A stretch of 64,000 nucleotides of DNA from positions 1,240,001 to 1,304,000 of the forward strand of contig NZ_CP110232.1 of NCBI RefSeq assembly GCF_029144185.1. Reading direction: 5' to 3'. The notes below the pieces were generated by a model. The model saw only the letters and a program-made list of their open reading frames with translations, had not been told where the DNA came from and made no database searches. Positions 26,413 through 35,584 of the stretch are shown here, in pieces. Source of the DNA: Vagococcus intermedius. Lineage in GTDB: Bacteria > Bacillota > Bacilli > Lactobacillales > Vagococcaceae. Numbering within the stretch: the first letter of the stretch is position 1; each line of letters opens with the position of its first letter. The position numbers and the translations under genes were made by a program.

Positions 26413-27816
26413 TTAATCTCTCCAAACTCTCATTGAAAATCCTTGAGGTGAATTTAAACGACGACGACGAGTAAATGTTTTCGCAGTAGTTGTTCCTTCA
26501 CCAGTTGGTGTTGAAATTGTTAAAGCTGAAGCGCCGGTGAAGCCAACCCCTGTTCCGGCAAATGTAGGACCATTGACCACAAAGATAGACGTATTCATAC
26601 GATGAGCTGCTTTATTAATATGTTTTAAATCACCTGAATGGATAGATGAGGTATGATGGTTACCACCTTCTGCTTCAAGAGCGATTTGTAACATATCATC
26701 AAAATCTTTCGCACAAACAACTGGGACAATTGGCATCAACATTTCTTTTTCAACAAATGGATGATCTTTTGCTGTTTCCATAATGATTAGATTTGGTTTA
26801 CCTGTATAGCTAATCTTAGCTTCATCTAAAATATAAGTAGCGTCTTTACCGATAAATTGACGACTAGGTGTGCCATTTTCACGTAAAGTTAAAGCTAATA
26901 AAGCATCGATATCTTTTTGAGCTGTTAGTAAGAAAGCTCCTTCTGCTTGCATTAAACGAATTAAGTCATCTTTTACGCATTGAACAGCGATCACTTCTTT
27001 TTCAGCTGTACATAAGATATTGTTATCAAAAGCAGCTGATTCAACAATATTACGCGCTGCTAAAGCTACGTCTGCTGAAGCATCAACCATAGCTGGTGGG
27101 TTACCAGCACCGGCACCAATTGCTTTTTTACCGCTAATCATCGCTTGATGAACCACACCAGGACCACCTGTTACAACTAGTGCATCAATATCTTTATGTG
27201 CCATCATTTCTTGAGCAGCTTCAATTGATGGTTTTTCAATTGTTACAACTAAATTTTCTAATTTAACCGCATCGTAGATAAATTCATTCACTTTTTCGAC
27301 TGCCCAACGTGAAATGTTTTTAGCTCCTGGATGAACACTAAAGTAAACTGTGTTCCCACCAGCTAACATCATAATAGCGTTGGCAATAACTGTTTCAACT
27401 GGGTTAGTACTTGGTGTCACCGCACCAATCACACCATAAGGTGCATACTCATACATGATTAATCCGCCATCACCTGTTTGAATTTCTGATGTTAAATCTT
27501 CAGTTCCTGGTGTGTTGAATAAAGCATTTTCTAATTTTAAAACCTTAGCATCAGCTGTACCCATTCCAGTTTCTTTTAAAATTTCTTCAGCAATATAATC
27601 TAATGAACCTGCGAAACCATCTTTGATTGCATCAATGACTTTGTTACGAGTTTCGATTGAACAATCCACAAAGATTTCTTGGGCTTTTTTAGCGGCACCA
27701 ACAGCTTCATCAACCGTTTTGAATACCCCTTTATTGCCTGAAGCTGATGTTGATGCTTCTTTACTTCCTAATTCTTCTGATAAAATTTTTCTGATTTGTT
27801 CTTCTAAAGTTGACAT
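26413..27816 (-). CDS. pduP: CoA-acylating propionaldehyde dehydrogenase PduP
   Basis: A 467-residue aldehyde dehydrogenase that turns propionaldehyde or 3-hydroxypropionaldehyde plus CoA and NAD into acyl-CoA. The N-terminus, MSTLEEQIRKILSEEL, is the amphipathic encapsulation helix that targets PduP to the microcompartment. The catalytic Cys is C269 in DNNILCTAEKEV; the cofactor site includes VTGGPGVV (about 215-222). Length fits the family. In the pathway it feeds PduL. Confidence 0.95.
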   Translation of the reverse strand: MSTLEEQIRKILSEELGSKEASTSASGNKGVFKTVDEAVGAAKKAQEIFVDCSIETRNKVIDAIKDGFAGSLDYIAEEILKETGMGTADAKVLKLENALFNTPGTEDLTSEIQTGDGGLIMYEYAPYGVIGAVTPSTNPVETVIANAIMMLAGGNTVYFSVHPGAKNISRWAVEKVNEFIYDAVKLENLVVTIEKPSIEAAQEMMAHKDIDALVVTGGPGVVHQAMISGKKAIGAGAGNPPAMVDASADVALAARNIVESAAFDNNILCTAEKEVIAVQCVKDDLIRLMQAEGAFLLTAQKDIDALLALTLRENGTPSRQFIGKDATYILDEAKISYTGKPNLIIMETAKDHPFVEKEMLMPIVPVVCAKDFDDMLQIALEAEGGNHHTSSIHSGDLKHINKAAHRMNTSIFVVNGPTFAGTGVGFTGASALTISTPTGEGTTTAKTFTRRRRLNSPQGFSMRVWRD

Positions 27817-27820
27817 AATG

Positions 27821-28291
27821 TTATTCTCCTTTTAATAAAGCTGCCACAGCAGTTTCACAAATTAATTGGTCTTCTGATACTAAGCCACCGCTGACACCAA
27901 TTGCCCCAATGATTTGCTCTTCATAAATGATTGGTAACCCACCAGCAAAAGTGACTAAGTCACCCGCCATCATTGTTTCGATTTGATATAAATCGCCACC
28001 AGGTTGTGTCTCTTTGTTTAAATCTTTTGTTGGAGCTTGCATTAATAAAGCCGAATTAGCTTTTTTAGGTGCTAATGTTAAACTCACTAATTTAGCTTCA
28101 GGCATCCGATAAAGCATACGGGCATTTCCTGCTACATCACTGATACAAATAGTAACAGGTACCTTTATTTCACGAGCTTTAGCTTCTGCTACGTCAATCA
28201 CACGCATTAGATTTTCTTTTGAAAATAGAACGTCAGCATGAACCATTTTAATCGCTTTTTCAATTGCTTCATTTAGGACATCATTTCCCAT
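27821..28291 (-). CDS. GlcG/HbpS-type heme-binding protein, separate PduO C-terminal-like domain
   Basis: A 156-residue GlcG/HbpS-fold protein. In Salmonella PduO this domain is the C-terminal half of one polypeptide; here it is a separate gene overlapping the end of pduO by 11 bases. ATG at 28291 follows AGGAGG; an upstream frame extension is not used. The family motif MPEAKLVSLTLAPKKANSAL, then FAGGLPIIYEEQIIGAIGVSGG, is clear. In Salmonella the domain binds heme and corrinoid; its role here, perhaps with adenosyltransferase, is inferred from position. Confidence 0.85.
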   Translation of the reverse strand: MGNDVLNEAIEKAIKMVHADVLFSKENLMRVIDVAEAKAREIKVPVTICISDVAGNARMLYRMPEAKLVSLTLAPKKANSALLMQAPTKDLNKETQPGGDLYQIETMMAGDLVTFAGGLPIIYEEQIIGAIGVSGGLVSEDQLICETAVAALLKGE

Positions 28292-28874
28292 TAACTTCAG
28301 CCTCCTGTTGTAAATAGCGTTGAATAATTTCATCAATTCTTTTTTCTTCTTTGTCATGATAATCTTCATCACGAGCTAGAATATACATACAATCAGATAA
28401 GCGATTGACATATTTTAATAACTCTGGACGAATTACTATACCTTGCTCTTCAGAAAGACGGACCAACATTCGTTCACCACGCCGACAGACAGATCTTGCT
28501 AAATGTAAATGTGAGCCTGCCAAACTTGAACCTGGTAAGATAAATGTCGTAATAGCCGGTAATTTCTTAGTATAATTATCAATAACTAATTCTAATTCCT
28601 TAATATCAGTTTCTGAAATCTGTTGACTTTTATCTGAAAATTTTGTTTCATCCACTGTGGCAATTTCACCAGCCAATTGAAACATTTTATATTGAATTTT
28701 CACAAGTAACTGTTTATTTTCATCACATTGACAGAATTTTTCTGCCACACTAATAAATGAATTACATTCATCAAAAGTCCCGTAAGTATCGACACGATCA
28801 GAATATTTTTTGACACGTTGGCCATCAAATAAACTTGTTGTGCCTTTATCTCCGGTTTTTGTATAAATCGCCAT
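28281..28874 (-). CDS. pduO: ATP:cob(I)alamin adenosyltransferase PduO (N-terminal domain only)
   Basis: A 197-residue PduO-type adenosyltransferase that makes the adenosylcobalamin cofactor of PduCDE. The start MAIYTKTGDKGTTSLFDGQ carries the ATP-binding TKTGDKGTT motif; VDTYGTFDECNSFISVA and SVCRRGERMLVRLSEEQ complete the active site. It contains the transferase domain only; the GlcG-like half is the next gene. It would work with PduS and the reactivase PduGH. Confidence 0.93.
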   Translation of the reverse strand: MAIYTKTGDKGTTSLFDGQRVKKYSDRVDTYGTFDECNSFISVAEKFCQCDENKQLLVKIQYKMFQLAGEIATVDETKFSDKSQQISETDIKELELVIDNYTKKLPAITTFILPGSSLAGSHLHLARSVCRRGERMLVRLSEEQGIVIRPELLKYVNRLSDCMYILARDEDYHDKEEKRIDEIIQRYLQQEAEVNGK

Positions 28875-28886
28875 AATATCACGTCC

Positions 28887-29159
28887 TTATTTGTTAAAAC
28901 GATCGATAATGCCGACGATGGAACAATCAACCACATCACGTTCGCTAGGGTTATCTCGGTTTGTTTTTCTTGCGCCGGCACCTTTAACTAGTAGAACAAA
29001 TTCACCAATGCCCGCACCAACGGTATCAGCTGCAACTTCTTCATAACGAATTGGGTCACATTCACTGTTAACTTGTTGTACAATCATTAGCTTTCGTCCA
29101 ACTAACGAGGAATCTTTTTGACTCGCTTCGATACTTCCGACTACTCGCCCCATATACAT
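28887..29159 (-). CDS. pduN: Microcompartment vertex protein PduN (EutN/CcmL family)
   Basis: A 90-residue pentameric shell protein that closes the vertices of the polyhedron. It starts MYMGRVVGSIEASQKDSSLVG and contains GAGIGEFVLLVKGAGAR, both typical of BMV proteins. It overlaps the end of pduM by 19 bases, so the two are coupled. Confidence 0.93.
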   Translation of the reverse strand: MYMGRVVGSIEASQKDSSLVGRKLMIVQQVNSECDPIRYEEVAADTVGAGIGEFVLLVKGAGARKTNRDNPSERDVVDCSIVGIIDRFNK

Positions 29160-29656
29160 GTCTCATCGATCCTTTCTACAATCCCTATCCCTCTTTTTTG
29201 TACTTGAAAACTTGCTTCATCTGTTAGCTTTTGTTTGCTAGTCTTAACTAAAATACTTGATTCAAAAAGTGTTAAGATTTCTTCTCTTTTTATAATGGCA
29301 GTTGTTAAGGCTATTACTTTTCGATTGTCAATTTCTAGCATAATCGGCCACGCTGTTAGCATCTTCCAAGGAACAAATAATAAAGTTTGATGATTGATTT
29401 TAAAAGAAAATGTCACCTGATAGGATAGTCCTGTTAGAATCCAAGCTACCCAAGGATTATCTTTCTTAAAATAAAATAAGTCATGAATCAATGATACTGG
29501 GACTTGTTCTAAAACTACCTGCTGATTATCAAAAAATAGCGTTGTTTCAGGTGCTTTTTTCTCAGTAAAATTCTCTTGGCAAGAAAGTGTTACTTGACTC
29601 GTTTGCCTTTGAGCTAACTTTTGGGTAATTAGTTTGATTAGTTCTGTTTCATTCAT
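29141..29656 (-). CDS. pduM: Microcompartment protein PduM
   Basis: A 171-residue protein of the PduM family, which is needed for proper shell assembly in Salmonella although its exact function is unknown. The N-terminal ETELIKLITQKLAQ is an amphipathic helix like an encapsulation peptide. The C-terminal part has KRGIGIVERIDETCIWG. Its position between the eutJ-like gene and pduN matches other pdu operons. Sequence is poorly conserved in this family, so recognition leans on context as well. Confidence 0.82.
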   Translation of the reverse strand: MNETELIKLITQKLAQRQTSQVTLSCQENFTEKKAPETTLFFDNQQVVLEQVPVSLIHDLFYFKKDNPWVAWILTGLSYQVTFSFKINHQTLLFVPWKMLTAWPIMLEIDNRKVIALTTAIIKREEILTLFESSILVKTSKQKLTDEASFQVQKRGIGIVERIDETCIWGE

Positions 29657-30491
29657 CTAACTCCCCCTGATCATACATGGCAATTCCTAAAGGCGTTACA
29701 AATTGTGGAAAGTGAGGACCAACTACTGGGCGTTTCATGACTTTAGTAAATGTAGGGATAAAATCAGTGAAATTGGTTGCCCCACCTACCAAAAGAACTG
29801 GGTCCTCCTCTTTAGCTACCACGTATTGTTTAGAAATACTTGCCATTTTTTCAGCAACTGGACGAATCACACCGAAGATTTCTTTTTCATTCGGTGCTTC
29901 CCGCTTAAGAAGTTCCGCCTCATCTACCGTGATACCTTTAGCACCAGCTAGGACAAGTGACATATGAAAGCCGCCAGTTGGTTCATCAAAAACTGATAAT
30001 TGTTGGCCATCTTGGAAGTTACTAATCCCAGTTGTACCACCCCCAACATCGATGACACTGCCGTCATCTAGATGTAAAAATTTAGCTGCTGCCGTTGGTT
30101 CATCCACAATTGCTTGCGGAATAAAACCGGCATCACCGATAACGTTGGCGACTATTTTTTGACTATTTTCACCTGTTCCAGGTGGAATCGCTCCGCTTGC
30201 GCTTAGCAACTCTACTCCTAAAACTTCTTCAGCTTGCGCTTTTAGTTTCTTTAAAATTTGAACAGATTCAATGTAATTCACCACAATACCATCACGAACG
30301 ACATCAGCATATTGGAAATTACCATAGATAGGATTATCTTCATGATCTAAAACAGCCAAAACGATGGAGGATGTTCCTAAATCGACTCCGACTTTTAGTT
30401 TTTCACCTTCAGACACTTTCCGCGCCGCTTGATTTTTTTTGACGAGCTGTGCAAATTCATCTAATAGTTGATTACTTACATTTAGATCCAT
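29649..30491 (-). CDS. EutJ-family actin/Hsp70-like ATPase
   Basis: A 280-residue ASKHA-fold protein. KVGVDLGTSSIVLAVLDH (about 32-49) is the phosphate-1 loop, AIVDEPTAAAKFL and IDVGGGTTGIS are the connect and phosphate-2 parts, and LLVGGATNF is near residue 235. This fits EutJ, a chaperone-like protein of ethanolamine loci that also occurs in Firmicute pdu operons. It may assist assembly of shell or enzymes; that is inferred from homology. It overlaps pduM by eight bases. Confidence 0.87.
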   Translation of the reverse strand: MDLNVSNQLLDEFAQLVKKNQAARKVSEGEKLKVGVDLGTSSIVLAVLDHEDNPIYGNFQYADVVRDGIVVNYIESVQILKKLKAQAEEVLGVELLSASGAIPPGTGENSQKIVANVIGDAGFIPQAIVDEPTAAAKFLHLDDGSVIDVGGGTTGISNFQDGQQLSVFDEPTGGFHMSLVLAGAKGITVDEAELLKREAPNEKEIFGVIRPVAEKMASISKQYVVAKEEDPVLLVGGATNFTDFIPTFTKVMKRPVVGPHFPQFVTPLGIAMYDQGELDE

Positions 30492-30502
30492 GATGACACT
30501 CC

Positions 30503-31126
30503 CTATTCTTTAATTAACCGACCGACTGTTCCTTTACCGACATTGGCCGCATTAGCTTCATCCGTATCGATATGCATTTCTAAAACAAATTTTGGATCAG
30601 GACGAACAATGACATCGTCAAAAATTGTTTTACGTTCTTCAGAAGCTATTTCAACTTTTACAACATCACCTTTTTTGACACCAAAGTTTTCTGCATCGCG
30701 ATCACTCATGTGGATATGACGTTTAGCTGCAATAGCTCCTTGAATTTGAACTTCACCATCTTTTGTTTTAACTGTAACAGTTGGCGTACCAGCTAAATCA
30801 CCTGACATTCTAATTGGGACATTAACACCAATTTGACGGGCTTCAGTTTTAGCTAACTCTACTTGTGAATGAGCACGACATGGACCTAAAATCCGAACTC
30901 GCTCAATATCACCTTTAGGGCCTTGGATCGTTACAGTTTGATTTGAAGCAAATTCACCGGGTTGTTTAAGCGGTACTTTTACTGTCATTTCTTGACCTGG
31001 GAATAAAACATCAAAATCTGCTTGACTCAAATGTATATGGTGGTTAGATACACCAATTGGGATCTTTGGTTGACTTTCTTCGGCAATGATTTTACGAATC
31101 AGTTGTCTTAGTTCTTCTTCATTCAT
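30503..31126 (-). CDS. pduL: Phosphate propanoyltransferase PduL
   Basis: A 207-residue enzyme converting acyl-CoA and phosphate to acyl phosphate, recycling CoA inside the shell. The N-terminal NEEELRQLIRKIIAEE is an encapsulation helix. Zinc-site His residues appear in VSNHHIHLSQAD (about 27-38) and AAKRHIHMSDRD, the two-barrel signature of PduL. The ATG at 31126 has TAGGA at correct spacing; an ATG nine bases upstream is too close to it. Works between PduP and AckA. Confidence 0.93.
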   Translation of the reverse strand: MNEEELRQLIRKIIAEESQPKIPIGVSNHHIHLSQADFDVLFPGQEMTVKVPLKQPGEFASNQTVTIQGPKGDIERVRILGPCRAHSQVELAKTEARQIGVNVPIRMSGDLAGTPTVTVKTKDGEVQIQGAIAAKRHIHMSDRDAENFGVKKGDVVKVEIASEERKTIFDDVIVRPDPKFVLEMHIDTDEANAANVGKGTVGRLIKE

Positions 31127-31163
31127 ATTATTCATCCTAACGAATTCACTTATTTTTTAATAC

Positions 31164-31439
31164 TTATTTTGTTGTTGGTAAAATTGTTTCAACATCTGTA
31201 TGAGGGCGAGGGATGACGTAAGCAGCATACACTTCGCCAACGCTTTCAGCTGCACTAGTGCCAGCATCAACAGCCGCTTTAACGGCACCAACATCACCAC
31301 GTACCATAACAGTTACTAAACCTGAACCAATTTTTTCTGTGCCAACAAGTGTCACGTTAGCCGCTTTAACCATTGCGTCCGCAGCTTCAATTGCGCCAAC
31401 TAATCCTTTAGTTTCGATCATTCCTAATGCGTTATTCAT
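31164..31439 (-). CDS. pduJ: Hexameric microcompartment shell protein PduJ
   Basis: A 91-residue single-BMC-domain protein that forms facet hexamers. [22 protein letters not shown] opens the BMC fold, and [21 protein letters not shown] carries the pore and helix regions. It is nearly the same length as PduA and may be its functional partner. ATG at 31439 follows GGAGGAA; the longer frame start is not used. The gap of 144 bases to pduK upstream is the largest in the operon. Confidence 0.93.
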   Translation of the reverse strand: MNNALGMIETKGLVGAIEAADAMVKAANVTLVGTEKIGSGLVTVMVRGDVGAVKAAVDAGTSAAESVGEVYAAYVIPRPHTDVETILPTTK

Positions 31440-31583
31440 AATAAATTCCTCCAATAAGATAGTTTTTTAAGTAAACGTATCGTTTTATTTGTACACAGTT
31501 CGTTTGATAACTTTGTTGCTATACCCCGCTATTTAACTAAAAGAGTTTAACTTTAACGCAGACGAGCTGTTTAAAAATAACCT

Positions 31584-32108
31584 TTACGATTTCTTAGGTT
31601 TTTTCTTTGTATTTGGTGCTTTTACCGCTTTTTTAACGGGTTCTGGTTTAGAAGTAGTCACTTTTTTAGTTATTCCAGGATCTACTTCTTTCTTAATACT
31701 TTCAGTTGCGACAACTTTATTAGTATCTGATTTTACTGTTTCAACTTTTTTAGGTGGAACAGCTTCTTTAGGTGCTACCGATTTTGCTGTCTCTGTTTTT
31801 TTTTCAACAGTTGGTTGGACTGTGACAGATTCTTTTTGTTCAACTAAAATGGCTTCTAACCCCTCTGCCACTCTTGGGATAACTAATGAAGCAACATATT
31901 TATCACTCATTTTTGCTGAGGCTACCCCTGATTCAACCGCTGCATTAACTGCCCCGACATCACCAATTACCTTCACAGCTAACCAACCTGACCCTTTGGC
32001 TTTTTCAATATCAAGAATTTCAACATTAGCTGTTTTAGCCATAACATCAGAAATATTAACCGCGCAGCCAAAACCGATTACTTCAATAATTCCTAAGGCT
32101 TTATTCAT
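31584..32108 (-). CDS. pduK: Shell protein PduK with long basic C-terminal tail
   Basis: A 174-residue protein: an N-terminal BMC domain (about 2-88, ALGIIEVIGFGCAVNISDVM) followed by a low-complexity tail of about 85 residues rich in Lys, Pro, Val and Thr, ending in PNTKKKPKKS. The tail has no Cys. PduK is a minor shell component; tails of this kind could bind cargo, nucleic acid or the cell envelope, which is inference. ATG at 32108 lies five bases after the pduH stop. Confidence 0.88.
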   Translation of the reverse strand: MNKALGIIEVIGFGCAVNISDVMAKTANVEILDIEKAKGSGWLAVKVIGDVGAVNAAVESGVASAKMSDKYVASLVIPRVAEGLEAILVEQKESVTVQPTVEKKTETAKSVAPKEAVPPKKVETVKSDTNKVVATESIKKEVDPGITKKVTTSKPEPVKKAVKAPNTKKKPKKS

Positions 32109-32113
32109 ATTAA

Positions 32114-32449
32114 TCACACTTCCTTCAACGTCTTAAAAGGAATTCCTTTTACAAGACGAGCGGCATTTGCCCCTAATTTCATTAATTCTTCTGGTTCAGT
32201 GCCGATTTGAAATAACGGCTCATCCTCAGGTAAGTTTTTATAATGTAACATTGCTTGATGGTCATCTAACACGATACCAACAGATAAAGGCGAACGAACA
32301 GCTAAGTCATAAGCCGCTGTTACCATGGTTGATTTGTTACAAGTCACAATTTCAAACGGCACTTCTTCCTCTTCAATTCCATATAAAATAGCATTGATAG
32401 GCGCTGTATCACTTAATTTTGCAAGATAAATCGTCGGATTCACACTCAT
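32114..32449 (-). CDS. pduH: Diol dehydratase reactivase small subunit PduH
   Basis: A 111-residue beta subunit of the ATP-dependent factor that exchanges damaged cobalamin in the dehydratase. It has AILYGIEEEEVPFEIV and a VGIVLDDHQAML stretch typical of DdrB/PduH. It lies four bases after pduG and works with it. Confidence 0.92.
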   Translation of the reverse strand: MSVNPTIYLAKLSDTAPINAILYGIEEEEVPFEIVTCNKSTMVTAAYDLAVRSPLSVGIVLDDHQAMLHYKNLPEDEPLFQIGTEPEELMKLGANAARLVKGIPFKTLKEV

Positions 32450-32453
32450 CTTC

Positions 32454-34286
32454 TTACGCCCCTTTCACTTCTTTGGCATAAGACAATATTAATCCTGTTG
32501 CGACCGCATTTCTTGGTCCTTCTACGCCACGAATATTACCGCGACCAGCGACTAAATTGTAATGCGATAAGGCATCGGTCACTAGTTGTGGCACTTCAAA
32601 ATCAAGTGCTGACCCTCCAACAATCACGACAAAAGGAATGTCTCGAATACTTCCGGTCGGACTGACATGAGCTAGTGCACGTAACGCATTCGTCACAAAT
32701 ACCCGTTTTTTGGCTGTTTGTCTAATCAATTTAATTTGCTCGATACTCAAATCACCCGGTACCGGCACATAGCCAGTTGGCGTAATCACAACTACCTTGG
32801 CAAAAATAGTTGCTGGTAAGGCTTTGTCAAAGAATTCAACAGTGCCATCTTCATGCCGAATATAGAAAAGACTATCGACCTTAGCAAGTGGATATTTTTT
32901 GATATCTTCAGCTAAATAATGGTCATTTAACCCTAATTCTGAATCGATAATCATCGTGACCATATCACCAGCACCTGCTAAGTGAATGGCTGTAATTTTA
33001 TCATGTTTATCAATAATTGAGGCATCCGTTGAGCCTGCCCCCAAATCGAGAATCGCTAGTGGTTGACTAGTCCCAGCTGTTGTTAATGCGCCTAATACTG
33101 CAGCTTCAGCTTCAGCACCACCAATTTCAACAGTGATTCCAAATTTGCTATAAATTTCGTCGGCAATCATCGACATCTGCAGATGGTCTGACTTCACCAT
33201 TGAAGCGATTCCTACTGCCTGTTCTAATGAAAATTCACCAGCGAGGCCACCTTTAACATCTAATGGAACAAACGTATCGATTGCTAACAAATCTTGAATA
33301 AAAATTTCGCTGAGTTGTTTTTCAGTTAAACCGGCCATTGTTTGGCGAACACGCTCTAACATGCCACCGATATTAGTCCCAGGCTCACCTGAAACATTAG
33401 CGATTGCTTTGAAACTTGACACAACTTTCATGATTTTTTCAGCACCTTGTGAAATTCCTACTTTTTCAGTTCGTCCGTCACCATTGACTAATAAACTTCC
33501 TGCAGGGATCACACGTGCTTTCACATCACCTTGTGGTGTTTTGATAACAACTGCTGAACGGTTACCAATTAAAGCTCTTGAAACTGGTACAATATTTTTC
33601 GTTTCATCAGGATTTAAACCAAAGACTGTCGCAACACCATATGGATTGGACAATTCTGAAATAACCTGACCTTTACCAGCGACTTCCACCGCTGCTAACA
33701 TGTTTTGTGGCACTTTATCAATAAAAGCAACCTCATCAACGATTGGAATTTTTTTCTCCAAGCGATTATGAATCAAGACACCATCGTCTCGTTGCAAGAT
33801 CGCTGCTGTTATCTTAAATCCTGTTTGCATGTACAAATTGATTAATTTAGCGGCATCATCAAAATCGATTTCTTTTGGAATAATGACAATATAAGGCGTT
33901 TCCTTATCTGTCTTACTATACAAATCTGTTAAAAGAACGGTTTTCCCAATTCCTAAGCCCTCGCCACCTGGTGTTTTTGGATCATGCCCAATCATCGTTG
34001 ATTCGGTAATGATCGTTTCTGTAATTGTTTCCATGGCCACATCGCCGATTACAGGTGTCGCTTCATTGATTCTAATCAGGTGAATGTCAGATGGACTAAG
34101 ATTAGTCTTGTTTAATAGGGTTGTAATGGCTTGTTCAATCCCAATTAAATTGCGTTTTGTTCCTTTAATACCAGTGGTCGCAGCGATGGCAGAATCAATA
34201 AATTCTACCTCACCTTGATCACTTACATTTGCTAAGGCTACTTCAGTTGAGGAATTACCAATGTCAACACCAATCACTTTTTTCAT
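32454..34286 (-). CDS. pduG: Diol dehydratase reactivase large subunit PduG
   Basis: A 610-residue ASKHA-like ATPase. KKVIGVDIGNSSTEVALA is the phosphate-1 loop, PGGEGLGIGKTVL (about 105) and ILDLGAGSTDASI (about 414) are further nucleotide motifs, as in DdrA/PduG. Together with PduH it removes inactive cyanocobalamin-like cofactor from PduCDE in an ATP-dependent way. Length matches the family. It is encoded between pduE and pduH. Confidence 0.95.
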   Translation of the reverse strand: MKKVIGVDIGNSSTEVALANVSDQGEVEFIDSAIAATTGIKGTKRNLIGIEQAITTLLNKTNLSPSDIHLIRINEATPVIGDVAMETITETIITESTMIGHDPKTPGGEGLGIGKTVLLTDLYSKTDKETPYIVIIPKEIDFDDAAKLINLYMQTGFKITAAILQRDDGVLIHNRLEKKIPIVDEVAFIDKVPQNMLAAVEVAGKGQVISELSNPYGVATVFGLNPDETKNIVPVSRALIGNRSAVVIKTPQGDVKARVIPAGSLLVNGDGRTEKVGISQGAEKIMKVVSSFKAIANVSGEPGTNIGGMLERVRQTMAGLTEKQLSEIFIQDLLAIDTFVPLDVKGGLAGEFSLEQAVGIASMVKSDHLQMSMIADEIYSKFGITVEIGGAEAEAAVLGALTTAGTSQPLAILDLGAGSTDASIIDKHDKITAIHLAGAGDMVTMIIDSELGLNDHYLAEDIKKYPLAKVDSLFYIRHEDGTVEFFDKALPATIFAKVVVITPTGYVPVPGDLSIEQIKLIRQTAKKRVFVTNALRALAHVSPTGSIRDIPFVVIVGGSALDFEVPQLVTDALSHYNLVAGRGNIRGVEGPRNAVATGLILSYAKEVKGA

Positions 34287-34302
34287 AGTGATCCTCCTCT
34301 AC

Positions 34303-34830
34303 TTAGTTATCACCTTTTAGTTTTTTACGTTGTTCATAAAATTCGGCCGCTTCTCTTACAAATTCCGCAGTGATAGTTGCGTTGTATTGTGTTTCTAATT
34401 CTTTGGCTAACTCTTCCAAATCTTGTTTACTTGAACGATAGGGTCTTAATTGACCATACATCTCTAATAAACGTTCATCGGGGATCGCTGTTAATTCTGC
34501 AGCACGTTGGAAATTTTGTTGAATCGCGCCTCGACCTGAATCTTCCGCAATTTGACCTTGATATTTCAAAGTTTCACGAGTAATACGCAAATCTTGACTG
34601 CTAACATTGCCTGATAACACCTCAGATAATGTGATTTCTTCCAATGATTTACCACTTGGTGATTTGATTGTATCGTTATGTTTTTCATATAGTGGATAAT
34701 CTTCACGTGACATCACTTTGGTATCAGTTGTTTGGGTAACTGAACCAATTGAAGTTGACGTTGCTGAAGTTTCTCCCATTTTAGTCATAATATTTTTAAT
34801 TAAATCATCTAATTCTGCCATTTTTGCCAC
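34303..34830 (-). CDS. pduE: Propanediol/glycerol dehydratase small subunit PduE
   Basis: A 175-residue gamma subunit of the B12-dependent dehydratase. N-terminal ELDDLIKNIMTKM is an amphipathic helix, similar to the PduD and PduP targeting helices, then a flexible segment and the conserved region DYPLYEKHNDTIKSPSGKSL. The C-terminal end FVREAAEFYEQRKKLK is typical. Forms the (alpha beta gamma)2 complex. Confidence 0.95.
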   Translation of the reverse strand: MAKMAELDDLIKNIMTKMGETSATSTSIGSVTQTTDTKVMSREDYPLYEKHNDTIKSPSGKSLEEITLSEVLSGNVSSQDLRITRETLKYQGQIAEDSGRGAIQQNFQRAAELTAIPDERLLEMYGQLRPYRSSKQDLEELAKELETQYNATITAEFVREAAEFYEQRKKLKGDN

Positions 34831-34833
34831 CCC

Positions 34834-35565
34834 TTAATCTTTCGTAAAATCGACTTGAATTTCTTCAGCCTGTTTACCAATGACCACGTATTTTGTTTCT
34901 TTGATATGCATTAATGCTGATTTTGCTTGATATGCAACACGTGACATTTGATCACTCACAGTTGGAACAGGATCTGGGGATTCACCTTTTGCATATTTTG
35001 CAGCATTTTTACCAATTGCTCGATAAGTGTCAAGCGTTAGCGTTGGTGCTTGAGGGAATAATTCTAAATTTGACAACGGTTCTAAATCTCTTTGGTGGAT
35101 AATACTTGTACCTTTAGATTGGATCGCAATTGCGACACCAGATCCTGATAAATGATCGCCTTCAACCCCAGCAAATGACACATCGGCTGTACGATACACT
35201 TTGATGATACGAGCTTTCAATCCTTCTTCTTCGATCCCAGCCACTGTTTGGCGTAAAATTTCTTTGTGAGGGATATTTAATAAGTTACTAGTCATTGCTT
35301 CGGCAAAACCTGGCGCAACTGCAATAATAACTTCATCTTTTGATGTACCTGCTTGAGCGGGACCAACATGTTTGAACCAAGCCACGTCTTTAATTGGCGT
35401 TGGCACATTTTTTGCAGCGGGGATTGTATCAGCAGAAATGATCGTCGTTGATTCATTTCTCATTGTTTCTTGGAACGTTACTGGTTGATCATCCATTGGC
35501 ATTTCTTTTAAGACATCTTGAATAATGGCACGTAGTAACTGTTCATTAATAGTAGTTTCAGACAT
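34834..35565 (-). CDS. pduD: Propanediol/glycerol dehydratase medium subunit PduD
   Basis: A 243-residue beta subunit. The N-terminal [17 protein letters not shown] is an encapsulation helix that targets the whole dehydratase to the shell interior. The core includes [16 protein letters not shown] and [17 protein letters not shown], part of the B12-binding half of the enzyme. Slightly longer than Salmonella PduD (224) because of the linker after the helix. Confidence 0.95.
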   Translation of the reverse strand: MSETTINEQLLRAIIQDVLKEMPMDDQPVTFQETMRNESTTIISADTIPAAKNVPTPIKDVAWFKHVGPAQAGTSKDEVIIAVAPGFAEAMTSNLLNIPHKEILRQTVAGIEEEGLKARIIKVYRTADVSFAGVEGDHLSGSGVAIAIQSKGTSIIHQRDLEPLSNLELFPQAPTLTLDTYRAIGKNAAKYAKGESPDPVPTVSDQMSRVAYQAKSALMHIKETKYVVIGKQAEEIQVDFTKD

Positions 35566-35584
35566 TTTTATTTCCTCCCTTTAA

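Noticed and set aside
28700-28981. 93-codon minus-strand frame overlapping pduO and pduN
   Set aside because: It lies in another frame across two well-identified genes and lacks a ribosome site.
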